Shown: piece by piece, positions 1 to 5,082 of the stretch
How the letters are laid out: every line of letters starts with the position of its first letter
Numbering within the stretch: position 1 is the first letter of the stretch
Origin: Candidatus Altimarinota bacterium
GTDB lineage: Bacteria; Patescibacteriota; Gracilibacteria; UBA4473
Reading direction: 5' to 3'
NCBI GenBank assembly: GCA_905478675.1
Contig: CAJQJI010000116.1
Location: 1 to 5,082 of the forward strand
DNA length: 5,082 nucleotides
Notes under the pieces: generated by a model
What the model saw: only the letters and a program-made list of their open reading frames with translations
Databases searched by the model: none
What the model was told of the DNA's origin: nothing
Position numbers and translations under genes: made by a program

Positions 1-1095
1 GTTTTTAGACTTATCCAACAATTCTTGCAAGGCTTCTTTTTGGCTCATTCGACGAGCGCCTTCTGGACCTCTTAATTCTTCGTATTTGGCTTGTAATTGT
101 TCTGCCCCTTGCAGCCTTTCGCCTGTTTCGGCCGCATTAGCCGCTTCACGAGCTTCACGAGCAGCTTCGGCTTGATCTCTATTTGTTTCCGTTTTGTCTC
201 TATTTGCTTCAGATTGCTCTCTATTTGCTTCAGCGTATTCTCTATTTGCTTCAGCGTGATCTCTATTTGTTTCCGTTTTGTCTCTTTTTGCTTCAAATTG
301 CTCTCTATTTGCTTCAGCGTGATCTCTATTCCCCGCAACGCCAACTCTACCTTCCGCTCGCGCTTGTGCCGCTAAGGCGGTCTCTTTTCTGGCCGCTTCT
401 GCCGCGACTTCTGCTTCTGCGGCGGCTAGGGCGACTCGATTCGCTTCTTGTTGTGCTCTAGCCGCTTCTAAGCGTACTGGCACCGCTTCTGGAGACACAT
501 CGGCTACAGGCGTTTCGCCGACCGCCGCTTCGGCGGCCGCTATAGGCAAGGCCGTCGCGTCTAATTCTCCGGCAGCATCTAACGGCAAAACCGCATCGGG
601 CAGCACCTCGGCACTCTCCCTTACTATTGCCGCTGCCGTTGCCTCTCGCTCGGCTTTCAAAGCGGCTGCCGCTAGCGCGGTTTCTCGGTTGGCGGCCGCC
701 GCTGCAGGTAAATTCAACATAGCTTTATCAATCGCCATAGCCGCAAATTCTAAATCATCGGTAATATCAAATTCAGGCTCAAACGCTCGTTCTTCAGCTT
801 CATACTGCAAACACATTTCGGCTCCTAGCTCTGGGGGTTGGCACGCTGGATAATTTTCAGCCACCCAGTTTGCTAATACCAGCATTCGATCATTCGTTTC
901 TGGCGTCGCATTTAATTCGGCGAGAACCGCCTCCGCCTCGCCAAGATCAGCCGCCGCTTCCGCCGCCTCTATAGCGAGTAAACGCTCCGCTTGGCCCGCC
1001 GGCGGATACCCAGGACGCACCTCCTCAGTAGGTTCTGTGGTTTCCACGGCTGGCACCGCGACTTCCGATTCGTAACCACCAAAGCGTTCTGGCAT
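1..1095 (-). CDS. Alanine-rich protein with heptad repeats, 3' end beyond the window
   Basis: The frame is open from an ATG at 1095 to the window edge (365 codons, no stop), so the C-terminus is missing. The start is well fixed: an in-frame TAA lies at 1108-1110 and no other start codon lies between. I do not recognise the family. Residues 1-36 are Pro/Glu/Val-rich. Residues 37-125 are acidic and predicted helical, with two cysteines (C85, C95) and the only Trp (W77). Residues 130-250 are very rich in Ala, Glu and Arg with Pro-containing breaks. Residues 257-312 are eight contiguous heptads of consensus R(D/E)xAEAN, followed by a degenerate Ala/Glu/Arg tail that ends KSKN at the edge. There is no signal peptide and no membrane segment, so it appears cytoplasmic unless exported another way. 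It lies 62 bases after a second Ala-rich heptad-repeat gene but has its own promoter. A structural or coiled-coil role is inference only. Confidence 0.85.
   Translation of the reverse strand, partial: MPERFGGYESEVAVPAVETTEPTEEVRPGYPPAGQAERLLAIEAAEAAADLGEAEAVLAELNATPETNDRMLVLANWVAENYPACQPPELGAEMCLQYEAEERAFEPEFDITDDLEFAAMAIDKAMLNLPAAAAANRETALAAAALKAEREATAAAIVRESAEVLPDAVLPLDAAGELDATALPIAAAEAAVGETPVADVSPEAVPVRLEAARAQQEANRVALAAAEAEVAAEAARKETALAAQARAEGRVGVAGNRDHAEANREQFEAKRDKTETNRDHAEANREYAEANREQSEANRDKTETNRDQAEAAREAREAANAAETGERLQGAEQLQAKYEELRGPEGARRMSQKEALQELLDKSKN
139..327 (-). repeat. 21-base in-frame tandem repeat encoding R(D/E)xAEAN heptads
   Basis: Eight exact-length 21-base units fill 160-327, and a ninth decayed unit (REAREAA) fills 139-159. 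In reading order the peptides are RDHAEAN, REQFEAK, RDKTETN, RDHAEAN, REYAEAN, REQSEAN, RDKTETN and RDQAEAA. The two RDHAEAN units (307-327, 244-264) are identical at the DNA level, as are the two RDKTETN units (265-285, 181-201). The array therefore looks like a duplicated three- or four-unit block rather than eight independent copies. Position 1 is always Arg, position 2 always acidic and position 5 always Glu. The period fits one alpha-helical heptad, but no position is strongly hydrophobic, so if this is a coiled coil its core is polar or Ala/Asn-lined. Confidence 0.95.
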
Positions 1096-1100
1096 AATAA

Positions 1101-1134
1101 AAAATTCTTATTATTATAGCATAATAAGAATTTT
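1101..1134 (-). terminator. Perfect AT-only inverted repeat; possible terminator or operator
   Basis: Arms 1101-1114 and 1121-1134 are perfect 14-base reverse complements made only of A and T except for one C/G pair, with a 6-base loop. On the minus strand the hairpin begins 23 bases after the stop of the exported Ala-rich gene and runs into a T-rich stretch, as a weak intrinsic terminator would. The same bases contain the -10 element of the next gene and end 5 bases before its ATG, so an operator or a structured leader is an equally good reading. Transcripts reading through from upstream would carry this hairpin right at the start codon. Confidence 0.55.
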
Positions 1135-1141
1135 CATACAA
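1113..1141 (-). promoter_or_regulatory. Extended -10 promoter of the cytoplasmic Ala-rich gene
   Basis: On the minus strand TGCTATAAT (1113-1121) is a consensus TATAAT with the extended TGn element. Exactly 17 bases upstream is TTGTAT (1136-1141), a weak -35 that keeps the TTG. Transcription would start near 1106, giving a leader of about ten bases before the ATG at 1095. That leaves no room for a Shine-Dalgarno site, and none is seen. The -10 lies inside the loop and inner stem of the 14-base inverted repeat. Confidence 0.6.
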
Positions 1142-1157
1142 GAACCGACGCTAGTCT

Positions 1158-1955
1158 TTAAATATCAGAGGACGCAATATCACGCCAAATAGCTTGAATT
1201 TCGGCTTCATAACGAGCGGCCTGAGCGGCAAAAGCGTCAGCTGAAGCCGCGTGTGCATCAGCCGAGGCTGCGTGTGCATCAGCTGACGCCGCATGTTCAT
1301 CGGCTGAAGCCGCGTGTGCATCCGCTGACGCCGCGTGTGCATCAGCTGACTCCGCGTGTGCATCCGCTGAGGCTGCGTGTGCATCAGCTGACGCCGCATG
1401 TTCATCGGCTGAAGCTTCTAATCTATCAGCTTCGGCCTCTAGTCGAACAGTCATTTCTTCAATTGTTTCGGCACTGGTCATGGTCGCTAAGGCTTCGGCT
1501 CGTAGATCTTGAATTCGAGCAATAGCGGCATCATTCCCGGCTTCGGCCGCCGCTAATTGCAGTTGGTATAAAATATTCAAAAATTGCTGCAAATTGGCAT
1601 GTTCCAAACTAATCGCCTCGAACTGTCGATTTAAAGCAGCTTGCAAGTTTGCAAGCGCCTCACTCGATTCTTTCGCTGCCTCTAAACGACATTTTCCATA
1701 AGTAGCTCTGCTACCATGCCCCTCGACTGCATCATTTCCACGATAGGCTTCTCTACACGCTTCCGCTGTAGCCGCTCGAGTCGCTTCTATTTCCGCAATC
1801 AGAGCCTCAACACTTTCTGGGGTGTATTCTGAATCAAGGGCTACTATCGGCGTGACCTCTGGGGTCATTGAATTTGGCGCCTCTGCTAACGCTGGTTCCG
1901 TCGATAATAACGCTCCCGCTAAAGCTGCACCGCGACCAAATTTCTTCATTTCCAT
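1158..1955 (-). CDS. Exported alanine-rich coiled-coil protein with SADAHAA heptads
   Basis: The family is not recognised. The frame can start at TTG 1964, ATG 1955 or ATG 1949. I chose ATG 1955 as the longest ATG form; the 1949 start would give a cleaner Met-Lys-Lys signal peptide. Residues below are numbered from the TTG (268 residues). A signal peptide has a Lys/Arg n-region (K7-R11), a hydrophobic stretch (G12-S21) and an ALA|EA signal peptidase I site after A27. The mature protein has two cysteines (C70, C92) that could form a disulfide after export. A long predicted helix covers about 95-184. Nine SAD(A/E)HAA heptads occupy 185-247, and a short tail with Tyr and Trp ends the protein. 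There is no membrane anchor, lipobox, LPXTG or other sorting signal. With Ala at heptad positions a and d, the repeat fits a tightly packed Ala-core coiled coil, as in Lpp-like proteins. That is inference from pattern, not homology. Confidence 0.85.
   Translation of the reverse strand: MEMKKFGRGAALAGALLSTEPALAEAPNSMTPEVTPIVALDSEYTPESVEALIAEIEATRAATAEACREAYRGNDAVEGHGSRATYGKCRLEAAKESSEALANLQAALNRQFEAISLEHANLQQFLNILYQLQLAAAEAGNDAAIARIQDLRAEALATMTSAETIEEMTVRLEAEADRLEASADEHAASADAHAASADAHAESADAHAASADAHAASADEHAASADAHAASADAHAASADAFAAQAARYEAEIQAIWRDIASSDI
1224..1412 (-). repeat. Nine 21-base tandem repeats encoding SADAHAA
   Basis: Nine contiguous 21-base units, read from 1412 down to 1224, encode SADEHAA, SADAHAA, SADAHAE, SADAHAA, SADAHAA, SADEHAA, SADAHAA, SADAHAA and SADAFAA. 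Ser, Ala and Asp at positions 1-3 never change. The first eight units carry His at position 5 and the last carries Phe. Units 1-2 are identical at the DNA level to units 6-7, and the match extends to 47 bases (1369-1415 versus 1264-1310) at a 105-base offset. This marks a five-unit block duplication. Variation elsewhere is mostly synonymous (GAC/GAT, GCG/GCC/GCT), so the peptide appears to be conserved while the DNA drifts. Confidence 0.95.
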
Positions 1956-1971
1956 TTTCTTCAAGTCTAAT

Positions 1972-2003
1972 TTAATTAATTAATAAGTATGTTTTAATTA
2001 AAA
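1972..2003. repeat. Two AT palindromes over the promoter of the exported Ala-rich gene
   Basis: TTAATTAATTAA (1972-1983) and TTTTAATTAAAA (1992-2003) are each perfect 12-base palindromes sharing a TTAATTAA core. The first covers the predicted start site and most of the -10; the second fills much of the spacer up to the -35. Palindromes of this kind are common by chance in AT-rich DNA. The placement would suit a repressor or a bend-binding protein, but no known operator is recognised. Confidence 0.4.
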
Positions 2004-2008
2004 GTCAA
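1980..2008 (-). promoter_or_regulatory. Sigma70-like promoter of the exported Ala-rich gene
   Basis: On the minus strand a near-consensus -35, TTGACT (2003-2008), is followed after exactly 17 bases by TATTAA (1980-1985), a moderate -10. Transcription would begin near 1973, leaving about 9, 18 or 24 bases to the three possible start codons. The surrounding DNA is strongly AT-rich compared with the gene it serves. No ribosome binding site better than GAAG is visible. Confidence 0.55.
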
Positions 2009-2054
2009 TCATCGCTCCCCCAGTGCATCACAAAACAAGCACGCTCTCTAGCAG

Positions 2055-2112
2055 AAAAAAGAGTTCGAACTCTTTGTGCAACTTAATGTTTAGAGTTCGA
2101 ACTCAATTTTTT
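2055..2112 (-). terminator. Bidirectional hairpin terminator built from two identical palindromes
   Basis: GAGTTCGAACTC occurs at 2061-2072 and 2093-2104. Because each copy is self-complementary, the two also pair with each other, giving a 12-13 bp stem with an 18-20 base loop. On the minus strand the stem runs straight into six T (2055-2060), a good intrinsic terminator starting 25 bases after the ABC-F stop. On the plus strand it is followed by AA and six T (2107-2112), so it could work in both directions. It separates the right-hand gene block from the promoter of the exported Ala-rich gene. Confidence 0.8.
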
Positions 2113-2129
2113 CATCTAATAAACCTTTC

Positions 2130-3596
2130 CTACACCCCCAAATCTAACACTTCATCAATATTAATTTGTTTCACAAACTCATCCACATGCGACACCACAA
2201 TCATGGCCCCTTTATATTCTTTCATCGCGTTAGCAATCACCGGAATATGACGGAAGTTAATATGATTGGTTGGTTCATCAAAAATAATCAGACCGGGTTT
2301 CATTAGCCGTAGCCGACAAAAGGCTAACAACCCTTTTTGCCCTTCAGACAACGACCCCACCGTGGCATTTAGCAATTGCCGAGTGAACAAAAACCCAGAC
2401 GCGGCTGAACGCATGTGTTGTTCCAAACTATCACCCTCAAAAGTTTCAATCGCTTCGAGCAAAATTTCTTCACAGGTTTTATTAAAATCTAAATTTGAAA
2501 AATCTTGGCGGTAGTAACGAATTTTAATCAACGGGTTAATGGTAATGCCAGAACACTCGTTTTTAGCAATACGTTCTAGTAACGTGGTTTTTCCAATACC
2601 GTTAGGCCCTTTAAGTTGCAGATGATCACCGTGCCGTAATTCGAGTTTTACTTTTTTCTCTTTCACTTCGTGATCAATCATCACGCTCAAGTGGTCAATG
2701 GCTAGTGAGACCGCCCCTAAACCTTCTTGCACGGGGATTCTAAAATCTCGGATCGTTTTATCTTCTTTTCGTACTTCGACCATATTCTCTTCGGCTTCTT
2801 CGGCCGCTTCACGCATTTTTTTAGCCACTAAACGCAGTTTCCCTCCTTTTTTGGCAAACACGTTGGCTTGGTCTTTGTTTTTTTGAATTTCACGCTGTAA
2901 ACGCGCATTTTTAAGATTTTCTTTGGTTCGAAGCGCTTCAATTTCTTCGACTACGTCAAAATAATCGCCCACGTGTTGTGAAATTTTGTGTGTGTGCACG
3001 TCTAAATAAATAACACCGTCGGTAAACAAGTTTAAAAAGTCCGCGTCATGCGAAATCACCACCACGGTTTTTTCGTACATCATCAAAAACGAGATCAAAT
3101 GATTAATCCCTTCCGTATCTAAATTATTGGTCGGTTCATCGAGCAACAAAATATCTGGATCTTGAATCAACGCGTACGCTAGCAGCAGTCGCGCTTGTTG
3201 GCCGCCTGAAAAATCTTTAATTAATTTTTCGTACGGCGTTTTAAAGTTCACCGTGTCTAATACCGCGGCAATTTTACGATCAATATCATAAATTTTTTCA
3301 GCAAAAGCGGTTTCAAAAAACTCACGCACATTTAAGTCCATAAATTGCGGTTCCATTACTTGTTTTGAAGTCGCGATACTTGCCCCTAAATCAATATGAA
3401 TCTTGCCTTCATCGGGTTTAATTTCACCGGCAATCATTTTAAAAATGGTGCTTTTTCCGGCTCCATTTTGTCCCATCAAGGTAATTTTATTCCCGCGACG
3501 AATATTAAAAGTGACATCATCTAGAATCACTTTTTTGCTTTCGTAGTACATATACGAAGCGTTTTGAAACTTAATAACGGTATCTTGTTTGGCCAT
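2130..3596 (-). CDS. ABC-F family ATPase (two ATP-binding domains, ribosome-associated type)
   Basis: A soluble protein of 488 residues with two fused ABC domains and no membrane segment, as in the ABC-F family. Members bind the ribosomal E site and act in translation, ribosome rescue or antibiotic protection. Domain 1 has Walker A GQNGAGKST (42-50), signature FSGGQQ (129-134), Walker B ILLLDEP (149-155) with D-loop NNLD, and switch His183. A charged helical linker spans about 215-285. Domain 2 has Walker A GPNGIGKTT (330-338), a variant signature LSEGQ (416-420), Walker B LIIFDEP (436-442) and switch His470. The D-loop of domain 2 reads NHIN where NHLD is usual. Both catalytic Glu residues are present, so both sites could hydrolyse ATP. 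The protein is shorter than most ABC-F members and has no C-terminal extension. The start ATG at 3596 has no clear Shine-Dalgarno. The exact subfamily cannot be assigned from sequence reading. Antibiotic resistance is possible but unsupported. Confidence 0.93.
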   Translation of the reverse strand: MAKQDTVIKFQNASYMYYESKKVILDDVTFNIRRGNKITLMGQNGAGKSTIFKMIAGEIKPDEGKIHIDLGASIATSKQVMEPQFMDLNVREFFETAFAEKIYDIDRKIAAVLDTVNFKTPYEKLIKDFSGGQQARLLLAYALIQDPDILLLDEPTNNLDTEGINHLISFLMMYEKTVVVISHDADFLNLFTDGVIYLDVHTHKISQHVGDYFDVVEEIEALRTKENLKNARLQREIQKNKDQANVFAKKGGKLRLVAKKMREAAEEAEENMVEVRKEDKTIRDFRIPVQEGLGAVSLAIDHLSVMIDHEVKEKKVKLELRHGDHLQLKGPNGIGKTTLLERIAKNECSGITINPLIKIRYYRQDFSNLDFNKTCEEILLEAIETFEGDSLEQHMRSAASGFLFTRQLLNATVGSLSEGQKGLLAFCRLRLMKPGLIIFDEPTNHINFRHIPVIANAMKEYKGAMIVVSHVDEFVKQINIDEVLDLGV

Positions 3597-3616
3597 AAAA
3601 ATTTTATTACCCAGAA

Positions 3617-3644
3617 GCTATAGCGTTTTACACGGTTTGAACAA
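3617..3644 (-). promoter_or_regulatory. Possible weak promoter of the ABC-F gene
   Basis: In the 80-base gap between the DUF1624 stop and the ABC-F start, the minus strand shows TTGTTC (3639-3644), a 16-base spacer and TATAGC (3617-3622). Both boxes are poor matches. A start near 3610 would give a leader of about 14 bases. The gap is much longer than the 8 and 13 bases between the genes upstream, which is the main reason to look for a promoter here. Read-through from the upstream genes remains likely because no terminator lies between. Confidence 0.3.
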
Positions 3645-3676
3645 CTATTTAAGCGGTAAAACACATTTAACAGGCT

Positions 3677-4438
3677 CTAATAAAATTTGAGTTTTACGAA
3701 TCCCCAAATAATCACGACTAAAAAAGGAATATGTAACAGGTATATAAACAAGGCTTGTTGCCCCACCCAAATCAGTGGTTTTAAAAAAAACGGAAGCGGA
3801 AAAAACGGGTACCGCCGCGCGCCATCTTTAAATAAAAAACTAGCCAACACCCCTCCTAGACTAATAGAGGCTAACCACGGCACTAACGGAAAATAATCTA
3901 AACTTGGCCAGTAGTACGGATAAAACCCCAAAATATAAGCCCACAAAGATTCGTGTGCCCAAACCGATCCCCACTGTTGTTTAATAAACAAAATAAGCAG
4001 TGTAAAAGCGGCCAGTAAATACCACCGCGCCACCAACGGCCATAACAAAATCATGCCTGTCCCAATAAACGAAAGTACCCCAAACCGAATAACTTGATCA
4101 GGCGCAAAAACAAAACTCCATAACGTTATCACGCCGCCCAACAAGAGTAACAATCCCCCCTTTTTCATCGTTCTTAAACCATAATTTAAAAACGAAGAAT
4201 TGCGTTTAACACTATTCTGATAAGACAACACTAAGCCCGCCCCTACTACCATAAAAAAAGTTTCACGAATCGTATTTCCAAATACTTCCCAACGGCCAAT
4301 AAACAAATCGGTCTGTTTTAAATCCCAGAAATCGAGCAAATAAAACCAATGAAAACAAAGCATTCCTAAAACGGCCAAGGCTCTTAAAAGATCTAATTCC
4401 CAAATTCTTTTACCAACCTTTTGTCGCGCTTTTACCAT
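3677..4438 (-). CDS. DUF1624 / HGSNAT_cat membrane protein (acyltransferase-like)
   Basis: An integral membrane protein of 253 residues with about seven hydrophobic segments: roughly 15-37, 57-75, 92-113, 117-136, 138-154, 186-206 and 222-248. The N-terminal motif ELDLLRALAVLGMLCFHW (14-31) with His30, the FGVLSFIG stretch near 119-126, the SLDYFPLVPWLASISLGG segment and the IYLLHIP motif with His236 match DUF1624, the catalytic-type domain related to heparan-alpha-glucosaminide N-acetyltransferase. Members are thought to move acyl groups across membranes onto sugars; the substrate here is unknown. The length is typical of bacterial single-domain members. It starts 8 bases after the PH-domain gene and is probably translated from the same message. 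The ATG is preceded by an A/T-rich stretch with no Shine-Dalgarno. Confidence 0.85.
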   Translation of the reverse strand: MVKARQKVGKRIWELDLLRALAVLGMLCFHWFYLLDFWDLKQTDLFIGRWEVFGNTIRETFFMVVGAGLVLSYQNSVKRNSSFLNYGLRTMKKGGLLLLLGGVITLWSFVFAPDQVIRFGVLSFIGTGMILLWPLVARWYLLAAFTLLILFIKQQWGSVWAHESLWAYILGFYPYYWPSLDYFPLVPWLASISLGGVLASFLFKDGARRYPFFPLPFFLKPLIWVGQQALFIYLLHIPFLVVIIWGFVKLKFY

Positions 4439-4446
4439 GTTTTAAA

Positions 4447-4935
4447 TTATTTTTTTTCACGCAGATTACGCTCAATAATACGCGTCTGTTTTTTCGGACG
4501 TGGTATATTTTTAATGAGCACTGCATCACGATGATCGCTGTGATGAATGGTGATTTTAATGGTGCCATAATTAAAAACCATTCCCAAGAAACTTTGCTTT
4601 AAATTAGCCGACTCAAGCCGTTCTAAAGAATAAAAATCAGAGCTCTGAGAAAAAATGCCACGATGACACACCACCTCACTATCTGAGATGTAGTAATAAT
4701 GGTTAAACCAACGCATGAAAAAGTACAAACTTAACAAAATTTGCAAACTTTGCACGGCCGCAAACACTGGCAAACGGCCAATCACCACTTCCGAATCGAC
4801 TAAACCCAACCACTCAATGGATAAAAAATAAAGCGCGCCTAAAAAAAATTGCGCCCAAAAAAGTCTAAACGCAATTAACACAAATGCCTCACGCGTTTTT
4901 TTCACAGTTTCTTCGGTTAAAGCTTTATCACTCAT
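4447..4935 (-). CDS. Membrane protein with bacterial PH domain (bPH2/DUF304)
   Basis: This 162-residue protein has two membrane segments (about 17-39 and 55-76) followed by a cytoplasmic domain of about 80 residues. The stretch from YYYISDSEVVCHRGIF (80-95), through the SLERLESANLKQSFLG segment, to FNYGTIKI (121-128) is the characteristic pattern of bPH2: a beta-strand with I/T-x-x-x-V, a basic turn, then a ladder ending in an aromatic-x-x-G-T-I/V strand. The family resembles YdbS/YdbT-type proteins. Its biochemical role is poorly known; a stress or envelope function has been suggested for some members. The C-terminus is very basic (RPKKQTRIIERNLREKK). It starts 13 bases after the CorA stop and ends 8 bases before the DUF1624 gene, so the three are likely one transcript. 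The ATG at 4935 has no clear Shine-Dalgarno. Confidence 0.85.
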   Translation of the reverse strand: MSDKALTEETVKKTREAFVLIAFRLFWAQFFLGALYFLSIEWLGLVDSEVVIGRLPVFAAVQSLQILLSLYFFMRWFNHYYYISDSEVVCHRGIFSQSSDFYSLERLESANLKQSFLGMVFNYGTIKITIHHSDHRDAVLIKNIPRPKKQTRIIERNLREKK

Positions 4936-4948
4936 AATTTAATCATAC

Positions 4949-5082
4949 TTAAAACCAACGCTTCCGCTTTAAAAACCAAAGAATTAGCAAACTTAACGCC
5001 AGCATCCCAAACATCATCCACCAAAAAGCAGAGTGGGCCCCTAAACCAGGCATATACGCAAAATTCATCCCATAAATACCCG
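4949..5082 (-). CDS. corA: CorA-family magnesium/divalent metal transporter, C-terminal part
   Basis: Only the last 43 residues lie in the window; the 5' end is outside. They begin with GIYGMNF, which holds the GMN signature that forms the ion-selective mouth of CorA pores. A short outer loop with MPGLGAH follows, then the second membrane helix (WWMMFGMLALSLLILWF), and finally the basic tail KRKRWF. Motif, helix and tail occur in the order and spacing expected of CorA, a homopentameric channel for Mg2+ (some members carry Co2+ or Ni2+). The acidic residue common in the loop (MPE) is Gly here. Which subfamily it belongs to cannot be judged without the N-terminal domain. It is the most upstream gene visible in the run, so the promoter is presumably beyond the window. 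Confidence 0.9.
   Translation of the reverse strand, partial: GIYGMNFAYMPGLGAHSAFWWMMFGMLALSLLILWFLKRKRWF

Noticed and set aside
97..461. Plus-strand open frames rich in Phe, Cys, Leu and Ser across the first repeat array
   Set aside because: They are antisense shadows: a 21-base repeat without stops keeps several frames open. They have no promoter, no ribosome binding site and no recognisable domain.
1224..1412. Short regular repeats suggesting a CRISPR array
   Set aside because: The 21-base units are contiguous with no spacers and encode a continuous heptad peptide.
1151..1525. Histidine- and arginine-rich repeat frames on both strands over the second array
   Set aside because: These are out-of-frame readings of the SADAHAA repeat. 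The frame kept has a signal peptide, its own promoter and mostly synonymous differences between units.
2061..2104. GTTCGAAC cores resembling the T-arm of a tRNA, hence a possible attachment site or tRNA remnant
   Set aside because: No acceptor stem, anticodon arm or D-arm can be built around either copy, and no integrase gene lies nearby in the window.
2023..2250. Plus-strand frame across the terminator and the end of the ABC-F gene
   Set aside because: It overlaps a strong hairpin and conserved ABC-F codons and has no promoter or recognisable product.
3625..3662. Inverted repeat GTTTTAC / GTAAAAC between the DUF1624 and ABC-F genes
   Set aside because: The stem is only seven pairs with a loop of 24 bases and no T-run follows, so it is not a convincing terminator.
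1..5082. Possible UGA recoding, since none of the five visible stops is TGA
   Set aside because: All genes read cleanly under the standard code with no in-frame TGA over more than 4 kb; genomes using UGA as glycine show it often inside genes.

Overview
The window is 5,082 bases with every recognisable gene on the minus strand. It falls into two blocks. The right block (about 2130-5082) is a run of four ordinary chromosomal-type genes, read right to left: the C-terminus of a CorA-family magnesium transporter, a small two-helix membrane protein with a bacterial PH domain (bPH2/DUF304), a multipass membrane protein of the DUF1624/HGSNAT_cat acyltransferase-like family, and an ABC-F type ATPase with two nucleotide-binding domains. 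The first three genes are 8-13 bases apart and look co-transcribed; the ABC-F gene follows after an 80-base gap with a possible promoter of its own. The block ends in a strong hairpin terminator whose two arms are each perfect 12-base palindromes.

The left block (1-1964) is accessory in character: two adjacent alanine-rich, low-complexity genes, each with its own sigma70-like promoter and each carrying an in-frame 21-base tandem array that encodes a seven-residue repeat. The upstream one (about 1158-1955) encodes an exported protein with a signal peptide and nine copies of SADAHAA. The downstream one (1-1095, running off the window edge) has no signal peptide and eight copies of R(D/E)xAEAN plus a decayed ninth. 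Both arrays contain near-identical higher-order blocks, which indicates recent expansion by slippage or unequal crossover. I recognise neither protein. The pair is the most likely place for something undescribed.

The organism is a bacterium of moderate GC content. The genes lack clear Shine-Dalgarno sequences, leaders appear short, and the ABC-F sequence (second site LSEGQ, then EPTNHIN) resembles, from memory, those of Patescibacteria (CPR). That placement is tentative. The standard genetic code fits: all frames read cleanly, and the five visible stops are three TAA and two TAG. No RNA genes, insertion sequences, CRISPR arrays or plus-strand genes could be supported.
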